64,000 nucleotides of DNA from Corallococcus sp. NCRR (lineage in GTDB: Bacteria > Myxococcota > Myxococcia > Myxococcales > Myxococcaceae), in NCBI RefSeq assembly GCF_026965535.1, contig NZ_CP114039.1, positions 8,291,461 to 8,355,460 of the forward strand, in the 5' to 3' direction. Numbering within the stretch: the first letter of the stretch is position 1; each line of letters opens with the position of its first letter. Made by a program: the position numbers and the translations under genes. This document shows, in pieces, positions 27,271 to 34,315 of this stretch. The notes under the pieces are model-generated. The model was not told the DNA's origin. It made no database searches and saw only the letters and a list, made by a program, of their open reading frames with translations.

Positions 27271-29013
27271 TCAGGCCCCGTGAACGGTCCAGGGCGCTTC
27301 TCCACCCCGGGGGACGGGCCCGGTGTCCACCGAGGCCACGTCCGGCACCCGGCGGAGCGCCGTGCGGCCGCGGTGGCCCCGGGCCGCGAAGCCCCGTGCG
27401 CGTTGCAGGCCCGGCAGGTGCGGATCCGCGTCGCGCCACAGGTCCAACACCACGGCGAAGTCGTGCGCCGCTTCGGACATGCACTCGCAGGCGACGTGGG
27501 CCTCCGCGACCAGGAGCATGCAGTGGCCGCAGCCGGGCCGCTCCCCTGCCCGCTCGAGCGCCAGCTCCAACGCCTTCTCCTCGCGGCCAGAGCGCATGCG
27601 GATGCGGGCCAGCGTCTCGCGGGGCTGCCGGCAGAAGAGCGCGGGGCCCACGGGGCGCAGACGGCGCTCCAGGCGCAGCGCCCGCGTGAGCGCGGCCTCC
27701 GCCCGGCCGGAGTCTCCCCGGCGCGCATCCAGCGTGCCCCTCAGCTCCTGCGCGGCGACCTCCACCGTGCGCGCGACGTCGCGAGCGCACAGGGCACGGC
27801 CTTCGGAGCGTGGTGCCTCCGACAGGGTGTCCACCAGCGCATCCAGGTTGCCGCACGCGCGCTCCACGTCGCCCAGCCGTCCCGTCTCCAGGGCACAGAC
27901 GCCCTTCGCGTACAGGCGCACGGCGTCGCGCAGTCCCGCCTCCGCGACGGTGGCGGCGTCTCCCAGCTCCATGGGGACCTCCGCCGCGGCGCGGCTGAAG
28001 CCGAAGCGCAGGTGCGCGGCGACGAGCGTGGTGGCGGCGAAGAGCACCGCCTGCGGCTGGCCTCCCGAGGCCTCCACGCGCTGCCGCAGCTTGCGCGCCC
28101 AGGCCTGCGCGCCCCGGTACTGCCCCACCTCCACGCAGCCTTCGCTGAGCAGGCGCAGGGCGGTGTCCGCGCTCGGCGCCACGTCCAGGGGCAGCGACTC
28201 TCGCGCGAGGTACGCGTCATCCGCCGTCACCGCTGACTCCAGGATGCGGTTGGCCTCCACCGCCTTGCCCATGCGCAAGAGCAAGCGTCCGGCGGCGAGC
28301 AGCGCGGGGCTCCCCGCGGGCACGAGCGACGGAAGCAGCTCCGCGCTCTCCAGCGCCATCTCCGGCCGGGCGCTGGGCAGCCACGCCTGCACCCAGGCCA
28401 CGTGCACGCCCGCGTGATTCGGGTGCGTGCGCAGCAGGTCGCGCAGGAGCAGCTGCGCGTACGGCTGTCCCTGTCCGGGACGGCCATCGGATTCGTACCC
28501 GTCCAGGAGGAAGCCCGCGAGCAGCAGGCGCGGCTCGGGCTCCTGGGGGAACCGGTCGATGAGGCACTCCATCTCCCGCACGAAGGCATGTCTGCCATTG
28601 GCGGGGCCCTTGTCCGCGAGGAGGCTGGCCGCGACGACCAACCGCTGCTCCAGGTCGGTGGTGCCCTCCGCCAGGGTCAGCGCCTTGCGGATGGCCTCCG
28701 CGCGGTCCGCGGTGAAGCGCTGCCCCACGCCCCGGGCGAGCGCGAGCCCCCACCAGGCCATGGCGAGGGACGGGTCCTGCCGCGCGGCCTCCGCGAAGGC
28801 GCGCCGCGCCTCCAGCGCCCAGCCCAGGTGCACCAGGCGCAGGCCCTGATCAAAGTACGCCTGCGCCAGGGGGACCTGCGTCGTCACCTGGAGGTGTGCG
28901 TCTCCCAACCCGTGCAGGAGCGGCGGCGTGGGAAGGGCTTCGTCCGGCAGGTCCTCCCACGCGACGTGGGAGTGGACCGACGGGGCATCGGCTCGGAACA
29001 GACGTGCCAGCAT
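27271..29013 (-). CDS. TPR-repeat protein with C-terminal Cys cluster
   Basis: A 580-residue, signal-less helical-repeat protein. The first repeat, LGWALEARRAFAEAARQDPSLAMAWWGLALARG, is a classic TPR. Weaker repeats continue through the protein. Near the C terminus RPGCGHCMLLVAEAHVACEC brings four Cys and two His together, a possible metal or redox site. The ATG at 29013 has GAGGAGGA 5 bases upstream; longer in-frame readings overlap the preceding gene. It is last in a minus-strand run with two more Cys/His-containing proteins and a His-tailed lipoprotein. I cannot name a function. Confidence 0.75.
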   Translation of the reverse strand: MLARLFRADAPSVHSHVAWEDLPDEALPTPPLLHGLGDAHLQVTTQVPLAQAYFDQGLRLVHLGWALEARRAFAEAARQDPSLAMAWWGLALARGVGQRFTADRAEAIRKALTLAEGTTDLEQRLVVAASLLADKGPANGRHAFVREMECLIDRFPQEPEPRLLLAGFLLDGYESDGRPGQGQPYAQLLLRDLLRTHPNHAGVHVAWVQAWLPSARPEMALESAELLPSLVPAGSPALLAAGRLLLRMGKAVEANRILESAVTADDAYLARESLPLDVAPSADTALRLLSEGCVEVGQYRGAQAWARKLRQRVEASGGQPQAVLFAATTLVAAHLRFGFSRAAAEVPMELGDAATVAEAGLRDAVRLYAKGVCALETGRLGDVERACGNLDALVDTLSEAPRSEGRALCARDVARTVEVAAQELRGTLDARRGDSGRAEAALTRALRLERRLRPVGPALFCRQPRETLARIRMRSGREEKALELALERAGERPGCGHCMLLVAEAHVACECMSEAAHDFAVVLDLWRDADPHLPGLQRARGFAARGHRGRTALRRVPDVASVDTGPVPRGGEAPWTVHGA

Positions 29014-29023
29014 GGTGTCCTCC

Positions 29024-29638
29024 TCACGCTCCGGACATCGGAGCGGCAGGGTGTTGGGTGACGGAGGCATCGGTCGCGCGCACGCGCACGGCCAGCCGCC
29101 TCCAGGCGGTGGACAACTCTTCGGCGGGGATGGGAGACGCCTTGCGCCGCGCCGCCAGGCACTCGCGCCGCCAGGCCAGGCCCACGTCGCGGGCCACCCA
29201 CGCTTCGTACTCCGCGAGCCAGTCCGCCAACCGCGCGAGCCCCGCCCGCGCCGCCCTGCGCTCCGGCCCGGTGGCCACGTCGCGCCGGGCGCCCACGTCC
29301 TCCACGCGGAAGGCCGGGCCGCGCGCGTCCTCCACCCACCGGGGGACGAAGCCGTCGCGCGGCACGAAGATGGCGGCGCCGCACGACTCGCACAGCGCGC
29401 CGAAGCCCCACAGCGTGAGGCGCCCCCCGTCCAACAGACGCCCCTGGTAGGCGCTCTGTCCCTCCACTCCCGGCGGACGCGCTTCACGCACCAGCCCGTG
29501 CCGGAGCAGCACGTTGCCGTCGGGGCAGCGCACGTCCTGGCCCAGGCACCACATGGCCACGTCGAACAGACGGTCGCCGTCGCGGCGCACGTCGCAGGGA
29601 AGCAGGGAACCGGCACTGCCAGAAGAGACCTTGGACAT
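29024..29638 (-). CDS. uncharacterised protein with CxxC motif
   Basis: A 204-residue soluble protein that I do not recognise. It has MWCLGQDVRCPDGNVLLRHGL and GALCESCGAAIFVP, a possible zinc knuckle formed by two Cys pairs, then a helical, Arg-rich C-terminal half. It precedes the TPR gene by 10 bases and follows the lipoprotein gene by 40. It may therefore be a cytoplasmic partner of the TPR protein. Confidence 0.65.
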   Translation of the reverse strand: MSKVSSGSAGSLLPCDVRRDGDRLFDVAMWCLGQDVRCPDGNVLLRHGLVREARPPGVEGQSAYQGRLLDGGRLTLWGFGALCESCGAAIFVPRDGFVPRWVEDARGPAFRVEDVGARRDVATGPERRAARAGLARLADWLAEYEAWVARDVGLAWRRECLAARRKASPIPAEELSTAWRRLAVRVRATDASVTQHPAAPMSGA

Positions 29639-29678
29639 GGGGCGCCTCGTGCTTCATGGGAAGGAATGCGACCGGGGG

Positions 29679-30173
29679 TCAGTCATGGTCGTGGTCGTGC
29701 TCGCCCGACTCCTCGATGACGAGCGACACCGAGGACAGGGTCGAAGGCCCGAAGGTGAGCGTGTGCGTGCCCACGGTGAGCGGCACGACGTAGCGGCCCT
29801 GGATGTCCGTGCAGAGCGAGGAGCTGGTGGCGCTCTCCTCGATCTCCACCGTCGCGCCGCTGCCGTTGGTGACCGTCACCGGCACCGTGGCGCTCGTGTA
29901 GAGGACGTAGTCCGTGGCCTCGGATACGGCGAAGGACACCGCGCCGCCCTTGCCGCCCGCGACGTCCACCAGCGTGATGTCGTAGCGCTTGTGGTCGTTG
30001 CTCACGGCCGGACCCGCGCCGCTGGCAGCGGCGGTGACGGCGGCGGCAGGGCCCTTCTGCAGGTGCTCGCAGCCCTCCTCGTCAACGTGGGCCTCCTCTT
30101 CGTCGCCGCCACCGCAACCGGCGGCGAGGAGGGCGGTGGACAGCAGGAAGGCGGACAGAAGCTTCTTCTTCAT
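29679..30173 (-). CDS. lipoprotein with acidic/His N-terminal patch and HDHDHD tail
   Basis: A 164-residue lipoprotein (MKKKLLSAFLLSTALLAAGC, lipid-bearing Cys20). After the lipobox comes GGGDEEEAHVDEEGCEHLQKGP, then a beta-rich domain, and the protein ends in GEHDHDHD. Both ends thus offer His/acidic metal ligands. No family is recognised. It lies in a minus-strand cluster with another small membrane-anchored His/Cys protein upstream and Cys-rich proteins downstream. Binding of divalent metal at the cell surface is the natural inference. Confidence 0.7.
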   Translation of the reverse strand: MKKKLLSAFLLSTALLAAGCGGGDEEEAHVDEEGCEHLQKGPAAAVTAAASGAGPAVSNDHKRYDITLVDVAGGKGGAVSFAVSEATDYVLYTSATVPVTVTNGSGATVEIEESATSSSLCTDIQGRYVVPLTVGTHTLTFGPSTLSSVSLVIEESGEHDHDHD

Positions 30174-30464
30174 GATGGGGACTCCAGGGACACGGGGATG
30201 TGGACTGCGGGAACTCCAGCCGCACGGGCCGCACGCGCACCGCTCCCCGGAGAGGAGCGACGGCGACGGAACGGACGGGACTGGAAGGAGGGACCGCGGC
30301 ACGAAGCGCGCACCGGTGCACGTGGCCGGAGGGCCCATGCGCGTGTCGCGGATCCGTTCAACGAACGGGAACGCGCACGGCCTGGACCTGGACTCCGGTG
30401 GCCACGGCGCACCCCGGCCCACGAAGACACGGGGGGCCAGGACGGCGGGCGACAGCGGCGGAGA
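30174..30464. other. 291-base gap inside the His/Cys-protein cluster
   Basis: I see no convincing gene here on either strand. Possible readings are Arg/Pro-rich and lack ribosome binding sites. A promoter for the lipoprotein gene may lie here, but no clear hexamers are visible. Confidence 0.4.
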
Positions 30465-30905
30465 CTAGACGCGCGGCGGCGACGACTTGGGCGCGAGCCT
30501 CAACAGCGCGACGGGTGCCGCGTGGAAGCGGAACACCGCCAGCGCCGGGCTGGAGCGCGTGGAGACCGCGGCCATGACGGGCGCGGACTCGGCCGGAGGC
30601 GGTGCCTCACGGCGGAAGAAGGCGTGGTGGCAGTGGGCCTCACCACCATGGGGCGTGGCCTTCGACACCGGCGCCCGGGCCACGCGCGCGTCGTCGAAGG
30701 AGAGCTCCTCCTCCAACGGGCCGCCATGGGAAGACGCATCGCTCACGTGCATCACGTCCCCGTGCTCCAAGCACGTGGTGTGCTGCACGAGCGCGAAGTG
30801 GAGCACGCTGCCCACATACACCAGCACGCACACGAGCACCCACGGCAGCGCCAGCAGGCGCGGCAGGGAGCGACTCGTGCTGGGGTGGCGTCGGAGGCGG
30901 CTCAC
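30465..30905 (-). CDS. small membrane-anchored His/Cys-rich protein
   Basis: A 146-residue protein with one N-terminal membrane segment (LALPWVLVCVLVYVGSVLHFALV). Directly outside it comes HTTCLEHGDVMHVSDASSH, and then GGEAHCHHAFFRRE, together at least eight His and two Cys. The organisation resembles the small protein at 21292-21711. The GTG start at 30905 has no strong ribosome binding site. A 19-bp palindrome lies 17 bases upstream (30922-30940). A periplasmic metal-binding or metal-sensing role is inferred. Confidence 0.65.
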   Translation of the reverse strand: MSRLRRHPSTSRSLPRLLALPWVLVCVLVYVGSVLHFALVQHTTCLEHGDVMHVSDASSHGGPLEEELSFDDARVARAPVSKATPHGGEAHCHHAFFRREAPPPAESAPVMAAVSTRSSPALAVFRFHAAPVALLRLAPKSSPPRV

Positions 30906-30921
30906 GTCGACTCGGTCTCGA

Positions 30922-30940
30922 AAAGCAACTGAGTTGTTTT
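30922..30940. promoter_or_regulatory. 19-bp palindrome, candidate Fur-family-type operator
   Basis: AAAGCAACTGAGTTGTTTT is symmetrical about the G at 30931, with 8 of 9 base pairs matching in each arm. It is A/T-rich in a 70% GC setting. The 9-1-9 geometry is the one seen in Fur and Zur boxes, though the sequence is not the classical box. It lies just upstream of the GTG at 30905 and 146 bases before the divergent gene at 31087. Confidence 0.4.
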
Positions 30941-31086
30941 AAGCGACCTCCCCGCGCGGTGCAAGCCGGGACGCCCCTGGCTCCGGCCCTGGCTCGGGTT
31001 GGAGGGCGAGGTGGCGGACACGGGGAGCCGCCAAGGGACCCGCGGGTTGTGGACCCACGAGCCCCTGGGGTCGTAGGTTCCGCGCC

Positions 31087-32553
31087 GTGCACGAGCTCAT
31101 GGATGTCCTGCGCAGGCAGGCACACTATTTCGGACCGGAGCTGGCGAAGACCGCCTACCAGCGCGGCCTCGCGGTGACGAAGCTGGATGGCAGCACCCAG
31201 CCCATCCCCATCACCGCCACGCCGGTCATCCTGGACGCCGAGGAGATCAAACGCCGCTCGCTCCTGTCCGCGAAGCTGGCCTCCGCCACGGTGAAGATGA
31301 CGCGCGCCGTGCTCGGCGGCCCGGACGCGGAGCTGCTGTTGGGCGCGCTGTCGCCGCTGGAGCGCCGCATGGCGCTGGCCACCTGGGAGGCCAGCCGCAA
31401 GCTCGCCACCACGCGCGTGGACTACTTCGTGTCCGGTGGCCGGCCCTGGGCGCTGGAGGTGAACGCCACCATCCCGGCCATGCAGGGCTATTCGGACATC
31501 GCGGCGCGCACCTTCATCGAAGTGGTGGCGCGGCACCTGCGCTATCCGGAGAAGGCGATTCCCACGCTGCTCACGCTCAACGGCAACAACGCGTTGGCGC
31601 TCTATCGTGCCCTGCTGGACGGCTACGCGGCCGAGCGCAACGGCAAGATGCCGGACACGGTGGCGCTGTTGTGCCGCAAGAACGACGCGCAGATTTCGGA
31701 GCTGCGCTGGCTGTGCGAGCGCTTCCGTGAGTTCGGCGCGGACGCGGACGTGGTGCATCCGGAGGACGTGTCCGGCGACGACGCCTTCACGGTGAACGGC
31801 AAGAAGTACGACCTGGTCTACCGCCACCTCTTCGTGCGCCGGCTGGAGCAGAACCCCGCCCCCTGGGTGGAGGACTTCCTCTCCGTCGTCCCGGGCAGGA
31901 AGGCCGTGTTCCTCAACCCGCCCGCCTCGCAGGTGGAGGTGAAGACGACGTTCGCGCTCCTGTCGCAGGCGGTGACGGACGCGGCGCTCGCCGAAGGCGC
32001 GGGCCTCACGCCGGAGGAGCTGGAGGCGGTGCGCGAGTCCGTGCCCTGGACGCGCCCCTTCCGCCACGGGCCCGGCGTGGATCCGGACGGCGCGAAGGTG
32101 GACGACATCGTGGACCGCGTGGCCCGGGAGCCCGCGCGCTTCGTGCTCAAGCGCGCGTGGGACTATGGCGGCAAGGCCGTCTTCCTCGGCCGCTCCGTGG
32201 GCACCGTGCCCTATGAGGAGCGCGTGAAGGGCGCCTACGGCGAATCCAAGACGTGGGAGCAGCTGTGCGAGCGCGCCGCCACGGAGCCGCAGGGCGGTTT
32301 CGTGGTGCAGGAGGTGGTGGACACGCAGCCGGAGGAGCACCTGGTCTGCGGCACGAACCAGGTGCTGCCCACCTCCTTCTTCGTGGATTACTCCGCGTAC
32401 GCGTCTGTTGGGCTCGCGAAGCAGCCTGCGTGGGGCGGGGTGTGCCGTGGGTCCATGTCGGAGATCGTCAACATCGTGGGCGGCGGTGGCGTGCTACCCC
32501 TCATCACCACGGAAGTCGCTTCGAAGCTTTTGCTGGCCTGGAAGGCCCTTTAA
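31087..32553 (+). CDS. ATP-grasp-like protein of unknown function
   Basis: A 488-residue soluble protein, GTG start. Motifs suggest an ATP-grasp fold: FVLKRAWDYGGKAVFLG looks like the nucleotide-binding Lys strand and Gly loop, GGFVVQEVVDTQPEEHLV like the adenine-contact strand, and the C-terminal WGGVCRGSMSEIVNIVGGGG like the metal-binding end. The N-terminal half contains PWALEVNATIPAMQGYSD. Circularly permuted ATP-grasp and glutathionylspermidine-synthase-like ligases are the nearest types I can suggest. Substrate unknown. No partner peptide gene is visible nearby. Confidence 0.65.
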   Translation: MHELMDVLRRQAHYFGPELAKTAYQRGLAVTKLDGSTQPIPITATPVILDAEEIKRRSLLSAKLASATVKMTRAVLGGPDAELLLGALSPLERRMALATWEASRKLATTRVDYFVSGGRPWALEVNATIPAMQGYSDIAARTFIEVVARHLRYPEKAIPTLLTLNGNNALALYRALLDGYAAERNGKMPDTVALLCRKNDAQISELRWLCERFREFGADADVVHPEDVSGDDAFTVNGKKYDLVYRHLFVRRLEQNPAPWVEDFLSVVPGRKAVFLNPPASQVEVKTTFALLSQAVTDAALAEGAGLTPEELEAVRESVPWTRPFRHGPGVDPDGAKVDDIVDRVAREPARFVLKRAWDYGGKAVFLGRSVGTVPYEERVKGAYGESKTWEQLCERAATEPQGGFVVQEVVDTQPEEHLVCGTNQVLPTSFFVDYSAYASVGLAKQPAWGGVCRGSMSEIVNIVGGGGVLPLITTEVASKLLLAWKAL

Positions 32554-32627
32554 GGCGTCCTCCAGGGGTCATCGTTAGAGAAGGGCTGGGACTGAAGCGG
32601 TCCCCGGCCCGAAAGGAAACGAAATAC

Positions 32628-33344
32628 ATGGCGTGGGAATCTTCAGGTGGCTGGCAGGGCGGGCAGGCAGGCTCGGTGGACGACGTCCTGGTGCAGGAGT
32701 CGCAGCGCGCGTTCATGTCGCGCGTGCACGGCTGGATGTTCGCGGGCCTGACGCTCACCGGCGTGATGGCGATGGTGACGCTGGCCAGTGAGACGCTGCT
32801 CCGCATGGCGGTGCAGAACCGGATGGCCCTGTTCCTGGTGCAGCTGGGCGTGGTGTTCGGCCTCTCCATCCTGGCGCCCCGGCTGTCCGGCCCGGTGGCC
32901 GCGATCATGTTCGCGGGCTACGCGGCGCTCACCGGCGTGACGATGTCGGTCATCTTCCTCATCTACACGACCAGCTCCATTGGCCAGGTGTTCTTCATCA
33001 CCGCCGCGACCTACGGCGCGATGGCCGTCTACGGCACCGTCACGAAGAAGGACCTGAGCAGCTGGGGCACGTTCCTCTTCATGGGGCTCATCGGCATCGT
33101 CATCGCCGGCCTGGTGAACATGTTCGTCAAGAGCAGCGCCGTGTCGTTCGTGACGGCCTGCGCGGGCGTGCTCGTGTTCGCGGGCCTCACCGCCTACGAC
33201 GTGCAGAAGCTGCGCGACTACCACGCGGGCACGGGCTTCAAGAGCGCGACCTCGGTGGCCATCGTGGGCGCGCTCACCCTCTACCTGGACTTCATCAACC
33301 TGTTCCTGTCGCTGCTGCGCCTGCTGGGCAACCGCCGCGACTAG
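32628..33344 (+). CDS. Bax inhibitor-1 / YccA family membrane protein
   Basis: A 238-residue protein with seven hydrophobic segments. The family's conserved pieces are visible: VHGWMFAGLTLTGVMAM in helix 1, a run of small-residue helices, and GLTAYDVQKLRDY before the last helix LYLDFINLFLSLLRLLG. Bacterial BI-1 proteins have been linked to Ca2+ leak and FtsH regulation. The ATG at 32628 is preceded by AAGGAAA. It follows the ATP-grasp gene by 74 bases on the same strand. Confidence 0.92.
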   Translation: MAWESSGGWQGGQAGSVDDVLVQESQRAFMSRVHGWMFAGLTLTGVMAMVTLASETLLRMAVQNRMALFLVQLGVVFGLSILAPRLSGPVAAIMFAGYAALTGVTMSVIFLIYTTSSIGQVFFITAATYGAMAVYGTVTKKDLSSWGTFLFMGLIGIVIAGLVNMFVKSSAVSFVTACAGVLVFAGLTAYDVQKLRDYHAGTGFKSATSVAIVGALTLYLDFINLFLSLLRLLGNRRD

Positions 33345-33368
33345 TTCCAGGCTCCAGCGTGAGACCGC

Positions 33369-33400
33369 GAAGGCGGGGCGCGAGGCGCGAATCCGCCTTC
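33369..33400. terminator. bidirectional hairpin after the BI-1 gene
   Basis: GAAGGCGG (33369-33376) pairs with CCGCCTTC (33393-33400), an 8-bp stem with a 16-base loop. It lies between the convergent BI-1 and ferredoxin genes and touches the ferredoxin stop codon. Confidence 0.45.
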
Positions 33401-33734
33401 AGCGCTCCGCCTTCTTGTTGAAGGGCATCAGGAGCCGCTCCACGGGGCGGCCCTGCACCAGGTGCTCCTCCACGATGGTGGGCACGTCCTCCACCTTCAC
33501 GCCGCCGTACCAGGTGCCCTCCGGGTAGACGACCACGGAGACGCCGAAGGCGCACGTGTCCACGCAGCCCGCCGCGTTGGCGCGCATGCTGCGCTTGAGA
33601 CCGCGCTTGTCGAGCTCCTCCTTGAAGGCGGCCCGCACCTCCTCGCCTCCCTTGGTGGCGCAGCACCCCTTGGGGTGGCCGTCCGGGCGGCGGTTGGTGC
33701 AGATGAAGACGTGGCGTTCGAAGGGAGGCGGCAT
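33399..33734 (-). CDS. thioredoxin-like [2Fe-2S] ferredoxin
   Basis: A 111-residue protein of the Aquifex/Clostridium thioredoxin-like ferredoxin type. Cluster ligands are expected among Cys12 (FICTNRR), Cys24/Cys25 (HPKGCCATKGG), Cys57 and Cys61 (AAGCVDTCAFG), and the GTWYGGV segment is typical. It carries single electrons in the cytoplasm. AGGAGG lies 6 bases before the ATG. Its partner is unknown; the diiron desaturase at 10073 is one enzyme in the window needing such a donor, but nothing links them directly. Confidence 0.9.
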   Translation of the reverse strand: MPPPFERHVFICTNRRPDGHPKGCCATKGGEEVRAAFKEELDKRGLKRSMRANAAGCVDTCAFGVSVVVYPEGTWYGGVKVEDVPTIVEEHLVQGRPVERLLMPFNKKAER

Positions 33735-33897
33735 GGTTCGCCTCCTAACGCGGCCGGGCGTCGAAATCGATGCCGCCGTTCAGCAGGCGACCGTCCAGGC
33801 CCGCCCCACCCGGCCCTTTTGTCGCGGGGGCCTTGGAGCGCTCCTACGCTCGGCGCACGGACTGGCAGCAAACATCCGTCAGTGATCACAAGCGCTT

Positions 33898-33923
33898 GGA
33901 CAGGCGCCCTTCCCTTCCTGTCC
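33898..33923 (+). other. isolated 7-bp hairpin followed by GATTTT
   Basis: GGACAGG and CCTGTCC enclose a 12-base loop, and a short T-run follows. It looks like an intrinsic terminator, but no plus-strand gene precedes it; the flanking gene is on the minus strand. It could end a small RNA. Confidence 0.3.
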
Positions 33924-34029
33924 GATTTTGCATGGCCATGGCCATACATTGCCAGCCACGGCAGCCATTGCCACCCGGGCCGGGGTTATTAGATCAGCCT
34001 TGGACGCAGATCAGAGCGCCTCGGACTGT

Positions 34030-34076
34030 CCACCAAATGATGTGTGTAAGCGGCGCCCTGACACTAGGTATAGGGG
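34030..34076. promoter_or_regulatory. candidate tandem NrdR boxes upstream of nrdJ
   Basis: CCACCAAATGATGTGT (34030-34045) and ACACTAGGTATAGGGG (34061-34076) match the 16-bp NrdR-box consensus acaCwAtATaTwGtgt at 11 and 12 positions. They are separated by 15 bases, giving a centre distance of 31, the usual three-turn spacing for paired NrdR boxes. NrdR represses ribonucleotide reductase operons. The nrdR gene itself is not in the window. Confidence 0.45.
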
Positions 34077-34315
34077 AGCAGGGGATGTTGACGGACCCCA
34101 CCAGCGATCATATGGATCCGCCCGCCCGGCGGGTGGGCAGTCAGGCCCGGGCCCGGATTCCAGCAGTGGGCCCGCTGGCTTCTGCCCATCCCGGACCATC
34201 CCAACGCTGCCGTCCCCGTGCCTGGAAGTGATCATCGGATCCCCTGGGATCTCGCGGCGTTGGCGATTTTGCAAATTTTGCATCAGCACTCTCAGTGAAT
34301 CTGGAGGTGGGCGTC

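Larger units (their letters stand above)
33735..34315. other. 581-base non-coding region upstream of nrdJ
   Basis: No gene is convincing in this long gap, which is less GC-rich than its surroundings. It holds an isolated hairpin on the plus strand (GGACAGG 33898-33904 with CCTGTCC 33917-33923, then GATTTT), two 16-bp elements resembling NrdR boxes (34030-34045, 34061-34076) and a roughly 240-base leader before nrdJ. The leader's GC-rich palindromes around 34115-34175 could form structure. I did not find the conserved cobalamin-riboswitch core. Confidence 0.5.

Noticed and set aside
29038-29616. In-frame upstream extension of the TPR protein (start at 29616)
   Set aside because: The added residues are Arg/Cys/Pro/Trp-rich noise and lie over the 29024-29638 gene. 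The ATG at 29013 has a strong ribosome binding site.
30170-30430. 86-codon minus-strand reading frame between the lipoprotein and His/Cys protein genes
   Set aside because: Composition is Arg/Pro/Ser-rich, there is no ribosome binding site and no motif, and it overlaps the lipoprotein start.
34115-34175. GC-rich palindromes in the nrdJ leader as a terminator or attenuator
   Set aside because: The best pairings leave loops that are too short, and no T-run follows. I mention them only as possible structure.
33960-34300. Cobalamin riboswitch upstream of the B12-dependent reductase
   Set aside because: GGGCAGTCAGG at about 34134 recalls part of a B12 element, but the conserved core and pseudoknot partners are not recognisable.
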